NCBI GenBank assembly: GCA_036502345.1
Contig: DASXYT010000244.1
Location: 1 to 18,514 of the forward strand
Length of the DNA: 18,514 nucleotides
Direction: 5' to 3'
From: DATEPR01 sp036502345
GTDB taxonomy: Bacteria; Actinomycetota; Actinomycetes; Mycobacteriales; Pseudonocardiaceae
Shown here piece by piece: positions 15,187 through 18,514 of this stretch. Positions within the stretch are counted from its first letter, which is position 1; each line of letters starts with the position of its first letter. Both the position numbers and the translations under genes were made by a program. The notes beneath the pieces are model-generated. The model worked only from the letters and a program-made list of their open reading frames with translations. It did not search any database and was not told where the DNA came from.

Positions 15187-15545
15187 ACCCGGTCGCTGGG
15201 GCCGAGCAGATCGTGGAACCGGCCGTCGCGGGGGTGTGCCGGCAGCGGCACGGCAGCGTCCTCGGCGGCGCGGAACACGTCGGACAGCCGGATGCCCAGG
15301 CGTGCGCACACCGTGATCAGGAACGCGATACCTGGTGTGCGCCTTGCCAGTTCGACACGACACAACACCGATTGCGACACCCCGCACCGGTCGGCGAGTT
15401 CGGCCAGTTTGAGGCCGCTGGCCAGTCGGGAGCGCCGCAGCAGATCGCCGACCGCCTTGGTGATCGCCTCCTCGGTGGCCTTGTCGATCATCCCGCTGGT
15501 CCACGGGTCCTCGGTGCCGGAGGGGCGCCACGGGTCAGGTGTCAT
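15183..15545 (-). CDS. Small XRE-family HTH regulator
   Basis: A 120-residue protein. Residues about 32-90 form an XRE/Cro HTH (LRRSRLASGLKLAELADRCGVSQSVLCRVE), with short tails and no second domain. The ATG at 15545 follows GAGGAG with 7 bases of spacing and overlaps the stop of the upstream 47-residue membrane-peptide gene by one base (TGATG), so the two are very likely cotranslated. It converges with the TetR gene with overlapping stop codons. The target is unknown; a dyad that overlaps the predicted promoter of the pair (15722-15732) is the obvious candidate. Confidence 0.9.
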   Translation of the reverse strand: MTPDPWRPSGTEDPWTSGMIDKATEEAITKAVGDLLRRSRLASGLKLAELADRCGVSQSVLCRVELARRTPGIAFLITVCARLGIRLSDVFRAAEDAAVPLPAHPRDGRFHDLLGPSDRV

Positions 15546-15688
15546 CAGCGCACTCCTCGACGGAATCGGCGGATGGATCGACGGACCTGCCAGCGGCGCA
15601 CCAGCGGATCACGGGGCAGCAATAGGACGAGCGGGGGAGTGCAGACCACAATCACGGCGATCAGCACGTCGGACAGCGGATCAGCCAC
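15545..15688 (-). CDS. 47-residue single-pass membrane peptide, cotranscribed with XRE regulator
   Basis: A GTG at 15686-15688 is preceded by GGAGG with a six-base spacer, giving a peptide of 47 residues. Residues 6-25 (SDVLIAVIVVCTPPLVLLLP) are a hydrophobic helix with a Pro-Pro kink, and 26-47 are strongly basic (nine Arg), so the positive-inside rule puts the C-terminus in the cytoplasm. There is no signal-peptidase site. Its stop touches the start of the XRE gene. I do not recognise the family. It could be a small membrane partner of the regulator; a longer frame to 15820 exists but lacks a ribosome site and would cross the promoter. Confidence 0.62.
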   Translation of the reverse strand: MADPLSDVLIAVIVVCTPPLVLLLPRDPLVRRWQVRRSIRRFRRGVR

Positions 15689-15717
15689 CGAATACCTCCA
15701 GGTAGGCGGGCTGGGAT

Positions 15718-15753
15718 TGTGTGTACCGTACATGGTGAGCGTTACATAGCGAA
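15718..15753 (-). promoter_or_regulatory. Predicted promoter with overlapping palindrome for the membrane-peptide/XRE pair
   Basis: On the minus strand TTCGCT (15748-15753) and TACGGT (15725-15730) are 17 bases apart, predicting a start near 15718 and a 30-base leader. The -10 is inside TGTAC-C-GTACA (15722-15732), an 11-bp symmetrical site suited to repressor binding. The -35 is a poor match. Confidence 0.45.
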
Positions 15754-16040
15754 TCACCGGATGCGGTGAAAGAAACTCACGTCCGTCGGTCGCGACAAAC
15801 ATTGCTGACCGAGGATGCAATTTTCACCGGCCGCGAAAATATGTGCGCGACTGGCGCAATCCGGGTGGGCATATCGCTGCTGCGGCAGATCACTTTCGAT
15901 GAACATTGCCAGCCTCGCTCGTGATCAACCGGTCAGGCGATGTACATCGGACCGGTATTCTTGATTCACTTCACGATGACCGGTTGCGCAATCGCGCCAC
16001 TAATGCCCAATCGGGTGAACTGTTTGTCCCCTGACATCGA
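15754..16040. other. Divergent spacer without genes, with palindromes and repeated ACCGGT
   Basis: No coding frame here is credible. The stretch is visibly richer in A and T than its neighbours. It holds an ATTTTC-N9-GAAAAT inverted repeat (15820-15840), a perfect 12-bp palindrome CGATGTACATCG (15938-15949), and three copies of the hexamer ACCGGT at 15928, 15951 and 15979. The 12-bp palindrome shares its TGTAC core with the dyad at 15722-15732. It probably holds the control sites of both divergent XRE genes. Confidence 0.5.
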
Positions 16041-16046
16041 TAGGAT
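16041..16046 (+). promoter_or_regulatory. Predicted -10 element for a leaderless DUF5753 regulator transcript
   Basis: TAGGAT matches the actinomycete -10 consensus and ends 7 bases before the GTG at 16054, the distance expected when transcription begins at the start codon. No good -35 is seen at 17-19 bases. Confidence 0.45.
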
Positions 16047-16053
16047 GTGTTTC

Positions 16054-16905
16054 GTGGCTGCAACCACTTCCGCCGCCGGCACGCCTCGCGCGCGTGCCCT
16101 GTCCGCGTCGCTGCGCAAGGCGAGGCTGGCCAGCGGCATCGGCCTGCGGGAACTGGGTCGGATGCTGTCCATCTCGCATACCGACCTGTCCCTGTGGGAA
16201 CACGGCCACCGCGTGCCCAATGTGGAGATCGTAGCGATGATCCTGGCCGCGCTACGCACGGTACCCGAGGAGCGGGAACGCATCCTCGATCTGGCCCGCA
16301 ACGCGCGGGAGCCCAACTGGCTCGCGGTGGGCATGCCCGGCCTGACCCAGCAGTTGGCCGGTGCCATGGAGAGCGAGCGCTCGGCTGCTGTCATCACAGA
16401 GTGGTCGCAGAGCCTGATCCCGGGTCTGTTGCAGGACCCCGACTATGCGCGTGTCTGCGTCTCGCAGAACCCTGATGACATCGAGCGGCGCATGTTGGTC
16501 AGAATCGGCAGACGAGAAGTCATCACCAAAAGCGATCCGGTGCAGATGAACGCATTCATCGGGGAGGTGGCGCTGAGAGACCCGATCGTGCCGCCGGCCC
16601 AGATGGCAGAACAGCTCAATCATCTGGTGCAGTTGGGCGAGCGGCCGAACATCGATATCTGGGTGGTACCATCCGCTATCGGCTATCACCCGGGCCTGAT
16701 CGGCCCGTTCGTGCTATATGACTTCCCGGACTCGCCCCCAGTAGTCCACTTCGAACATTACAGCTCGGGCGCGTTCGTGCCCGATGCCGACAACGTGAAG
16801 GCCTACCGGTTCGCGGTAGCGACCCTGAAGAAGGTCGGGGTCGGCCCCGGCGAGTCGGCGGGGTTCATCACGAGGATCGCCGAAGAATGGAGAGAGAAAT
16901 CATGA
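16054..16905 (+). CDS. XRE-family regulator with DUF5753 domain (Scr1-like)
   Basis: A 283-residue protein. Residues about 14-75 are an XRE HTH (LRKARLASGIGLRELGRMLSISHTDLSLWEHG), and about 95-275 a DUF5753 domain, including the family-typical VITEWSQSLIPGLLQDPDYAR segment and the late HFEHYSSGAFVPD segment. Proteins of this type are abundant in Streptomyces and relatives, nearly always paired with a DUF397 gene, and are linked to differentiation and antibiotic control. The frame opens at 15940, but the upstream part is not protein-like; I prefer GTG 16054 (leaderless), with ATG 16045 as the alternative. The stop overlaps the DUF397 start by 4 bases. Confidence 0.92.
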   Translation: MAATTSAAGTPRARALSASLRKARLASGIGLRELGRMLSISHTDLSLWEHGHRVPNVEIVAMILAALRTVPEERERILDLARNAREPNWLAVGMPGLTQQLAGAMESERSAAVITEWSQSLIPGLLQDPDYARVCVSQNPDDIERRMLVRIGRREVITKSDPVQMNAFIGEVALRDPIVPPAQMAEQLNHLVQLGERPNIDIWVVPSAIGYHPGLIGPFVLYDFPDSPPVVHFEHYSSGAFVPDADNVKAYRFAVATLKKVGVGPGESAGFITRIAEEWREKS

Positions 16906-17078
16906 TCCGACGTTGGCGGAAGTCGAGCTATACGGGCCCCAACGGCAATTGTGTGGAGGTGGCGCACACGCGAGACCTGATCCGGGACTCGAAGAACCCA
17001 GGCCCAACCCTCCGAGTTGACGTCACCGCGTTACTGGCCGCCGTCAAAACCGATGGCAGCCGACCCGCTGGCCGATAA
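16902..17078 (+). CDS. DUF397 small protein, partner of the DUF5753 regulator
   Basis: A 58-residue protein with the family signature WRKSSYTGPNGNCVEVA (residues 4-20), then DSKNPGPTLRVD. DUF397 proteins pair with DUF5753/WhiJ-type regulators, are thought to bind and modulate them, and have been compared to toxin-antitoxin partners, though their mode of action is not settled. The ATG at 16902 overlaps the regulator's stop (ATGA), with GGAG about nine bases upstream. Codon 44 (17031-17033) is TTA, which is rare in such GC-rich genomes and in Streptomyces needs the bldA leucyl-tRNA. A strong terminator follows within 5 bases. Confidence 0.93.
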   Translation: MIRRWRKSSYTGPNGNCVEVAHTRDLIRDSKNPGPTLRVDVTALLAAVKTDGSRPAGR

Positions 17079-17081
17079 ACC

Positions 17082-17118
17082 TCGCCCACCCGGACACACA
17101 CAGTGTCCGGGTGGGCGA
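17082..17118 (+). terminator. Strong intrinsic terminator after the DUF5753/DUF397 operon
   Basis: A perfect 16-bp stem (17082-17097 with 17103-17118) around the 5-base loop ACACA begins 3 bases after the DUF397 stop. Only a short ATTTC stretch follows, as is common in actinomycete terminators. Confidence 0.9.
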
Positions 17119-17245
17119 ATTTCGGCCCTCAAATTGGGGGGTGGTCCCTACTCTATTTCAGGCTTCAAGTGCCGTGGGCCGAGCGGAAATGTGGGTTGCG
17201 AACCCGATAACACATTAACACATATACGCGCGGGCAGGCACACAC
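17119..17245 (+). promoter_or_regulatory. Upstream region of the secreted SwmB-like protein gene
   Basis: The region turns AT-rich near its end (CATTAACACATATA at 17212-17225). A TTGCGA (17196-17201) lies about 17-19 bases before ACATAT/CATATA, a possible -35/-10 pair, and overlaps a small hairpin GGGTT-GCG-AACCC (17193-17205). There is no strong ribosome site; GGCAGG at 17233-17238 is a weak one. Confidence 0.35.
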
Positions 17246-18118
17246 ATGAATCTGAAACGTAAACTCGGGCCGCTGTTCGGAGTGGCCCTACTCGCAACCG
17301 CGGTGTCTGTGCTGGCAACGGGCACTGCGTTCGCATCGGGCGGTCCTGGTGGCGGTGGTGGCACCGACGTCCGGCTCAGGGTGACCGGCTCCTGTGGTGA
17401 CATCCTCGAACTGCGGGAACGCGTCGCCGGCACGCTGATCTTCACGATCACGATCCCCAGCGTCGACCCGAGCGAGGTCTGGTCGCTCACCGCGACACAG
17501 CAGGAATACAACCCGGTGACCGGTGGCCGCGAGGGCAGCCCGATCAACCTGGTGCCCAACCCGTTGCCGACACTGGCGTTCAGCACGGCCGAGGGCGGCT
17601 TCACCACCACGGCCAACTTCGTGGACACGCCAGGATTCACCCACGGCTTCAGCTACGTGGCCACGCGGACGTCCCCGACGCCGTTCACCTGTGCCACCCA
17701 GGGCTTCTGGACCAACCCCGGCAACGGGGTGGTCGGGCCGGTCGCGGAGAACCCGAACGGCAGGCCGGACACGGCACCGGCGCTGACCGGCAACACCGAG
17801 GCCGACGCCGGCACGAACGGCGCGCTGATGCAGTTCGACCAGGAGATGCTCGACACCACGCAGGGCATTCCGACCACCGATCGGTTCGCCGTGCTGGTCG
17901 ACGGTGTGGCTCGCACGGTCACCGGCGTGTCGGTCGTGGACGACTCGCCACCGGCTGACGCGGTCGTCGGCGTCACGTTCGACGGCGCGGCACTGACCAC
18001 AGGTCAGACGGTGTCCGTGCAGTACCGCGAGCCGCTCACGGCGAACCTGCCGCAACTACAGGACCTGGACGGTCTCCAGACCAACAGCTTCGGTCCGATT
18101 TCGATACCCGCCTTCTGA
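17246..18118 (+). CDS. Secreted protein with C-terminal SwmB-like Ig-fold domain
   Basis: A 290-residue exported protein. The signal peptide is MNLKRKLGPL... with hydrophobic core 8-26 and a likely cleavage after A30 (AFA|SGG). A Gly-rich linker (32-39) follows. Residues 40-155 are a beta-rich domain with just two cysteines, C50 and C149, able to form a disulfide. Residues about 193-288 resemble a SwmB domain, an Ig-like beta-sandwich: LMQFDQEMLD, FAVLVDGVARTVTGVSV, TTGQTVSVQY, and QDLDGLQTNSF at the end. No catalytic motif or membrane/cell-wall anchor is seen. SwmB domains occur in cell-surface and adhesive proteins, so a role outside the cell in surface binding is plausible but unproven. 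It stands alone, after a terminator and before a hairpin. Confidence 0.85.
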   Translation: MNLKRKLGPLFGVALLATAVSVLATGTAFASGGPGGGGGTDVRLRVTGSCGDILELRERVAGTLIFTITIPSVDPSEVWSLTATQQEYNPVTGGREGSPINLVPNPLPTLAFSTAEGGFTTTANFVDTPGFTHGFSYVATRTSPTPFTCATQGFWTNPGNGVVGPVAENPNGRPDTAPALTGNTEADAGTNGALMQFDQEMLDTTQGIPTTDRFAVLVDGVARTVTGVSVVDDSPPADAVVGVTFDGAALTTGQTVSVQYREPLTANLPQLQDLDGLQTNSFGPISIPAF

Positions 18119-18163
18119 TGAAGCTGTGAGCGAACTGGCTGTCCGATGAGGATCCGGGCTGCG

Positions 18164-18205
18164 ATGCTGGCCGGCGTGACATCACGACTTCACGCCGGCC
18201 AGCAT
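18164..18205 (+). repeat. 16-bp perfect inverted repeat between the secreted-protein gene and the next hydrolase
   Basis: Arms 18164-18179 (ATGCTGGCCGGCGTGA) and 18190-18205 are exact reverse complements around a 10-base loop. It lies 46 bases after the SwmB-protein stop and has no U tract (TTCG follows). It could terminate that transcript, but its left arm begins with the probable ATG of the following hydrolase, so it could also hide that start codon in mRNA. Confidence 0.8.
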
Positions 18206-18514
18206 TCGTTCGCGTCCTACGACGGAACCGAACTCGCCTACCGGGTCCTGGGGGAGGGCGCGCCGCTGGTGTGCCTGCCCGGCGGACCGGGCCGGGCCGC
18301 CGAGTACCTGGGTGATCTGGGCGGCTTGCACACCGCGCGGCAACTGATCCTGCTGGACCCGCGAGGTGTCGGGCAGTCCGCCGACCCGACCGACCCGGCG
18401 ACGTTCCGTGCTGACCGCCTGGTGCGCGACGTCGATGCGCTCCGGGCGCATCTGGGTATGCCGAGGATCGATCTGCTCGCGCACTCGGCGGGCGCCCTCC
18501 TGGCGACCCTGTAC
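18164..18514 (+). CDS. Alpha/beta hydrolase, proline-iminopeptidase-like (partial, runs off the window)
   Basis: The frame is open to the last base and codes for 117 residues of an alpha/beta hydrolase. PGGPG (39-43) is the oxyanion-hole motif of the S33 proline iminopeptidase family, DPRGVGQS (65-72) the usual turn, and HSAG (107-110) the nucleophile elbow with S108. The acid and histidine are beyond the window. S33-type enzymes release N-terminal proline from peptides, but many relatives have other substrates. The ATG at 18164 is used; an in-frame ATG at 18146 and GTG at 18176 are alternatives, none with a clear ribosome site, and an in-frame stop at 18119 limits the gene. Confidence 0.85.
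   Translation, partial: MLAGVTSRLHAGQHSFASYDGTELAYRVLGEGAPLVCLPGGPGRAAEYLGDLGGLHTARQLILLDPRGVGQSADPTDPATFRADRLVRDVDALRAHLGMPRIDLLAHSAGALLATLY

Noticed and set aside
15545..15820. 91-codon version of the membrane-peptide gene starting at 15820
   Set aside because: No ribosome site, and the added 44 codons would cover the promoter and palindrome. The GTG at 15688 has an excellent ribosome site.
15940..16053. N-terminal extension of the DUF5753 regulator from ATG 15940
   Set aside because: The added residues are not family-like, and this stretch contains the palindrome and the -10 box.
17148..17336. Small open frames on both strands between the DUF397 terminator and the SwmB-protein gene
   Set aside because: No ribosome sites and no recognisable composition; they overlap the terminator or the signal-peptide coding region.
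1..18514. Mobile element, prophage, CRISPR array or tRNA attachment site
   Set aside because: No transposase, integrase, direct-repeat array or tRNA-like cloverleaf was seen on either strand.

Overview
The window reads as chromosomal DNA of a GC-rich actinomycete, most likely a member of the Pseudonocardiales or a relative. This is inferred from the very high GC at third codon positions, frequent GTG starts, ATGA-type gene overlaps, apparently leaderless regulators, and a DUF5753/DUF397 regulator pair, a hallmark of Streptomyces-like and Pseudonocardia-like genomes. The genus cannot be fixed from sequence alone. There are no tRNAs, rRNAs, transposases or CRISPR arrays.

Bases 1-9745 form a minus-strand block read from right to left. 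A promoter near 9766-9801 should drive a tight catabolic operon: metal-dependent amidohydrolase (ACMSD-like), alpha/beta hydrolase, then the FAD (M), 2Fe-2S (S) and molybdopterin (L) subunits of a xanthine-dehydrogenase-family hydroxylase, then an NCS2 nucleobase-type permease. Consecutive genes overlap by 4 or 8 bases. An APH-fold kinase follows 10 bases downstream, and last comes an unusual protein that joins an XRE DNA-binding domain to a complete MurA-like enolpyruvyl transferase. The layout suggests import of a heterocyclic (probably N-containing) compound, its hydroxylation, and later decarboxylation or hydrolysis; the substrate is not determined.

Bases 9746-12266 diverge from that operon on the plus strand: a UbiX-type flavin prenyltransferase, a LysR regulator and an FCD-type GntR regulator. 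The divergent spacer carries a GTTAG-N5-CTAAC dyad with a T-N11-A core, centred about 65 bases upstream of the predicted start of the catabolic operon. That is where LysR proteins usually bind.

Bases 12274-15186 hold a minus-strand pair, aldo/keto reductase followed by a stand-alone LanC-like protein with a Cys-Cys-Cys zinc site, controlled probably by a divergent TetR gene with dyads between them. Bases 15183-17118 are a regulatory island: an XRE gene preceded by a previously unmarked 47-residue membrane peptide gene, then a divergent DUF5753 (Scr1-like) regulator with its DUF397 partner (which contains a rare TTA codon), closed by a strong terminator. Bases 17246-18118 encode a secreted protein with a SwmB-like Ig-fold domain. 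The window ends inside a proline-iminopeptidase-like hydrolase whose start lies in a 16-bp inverted repeat.
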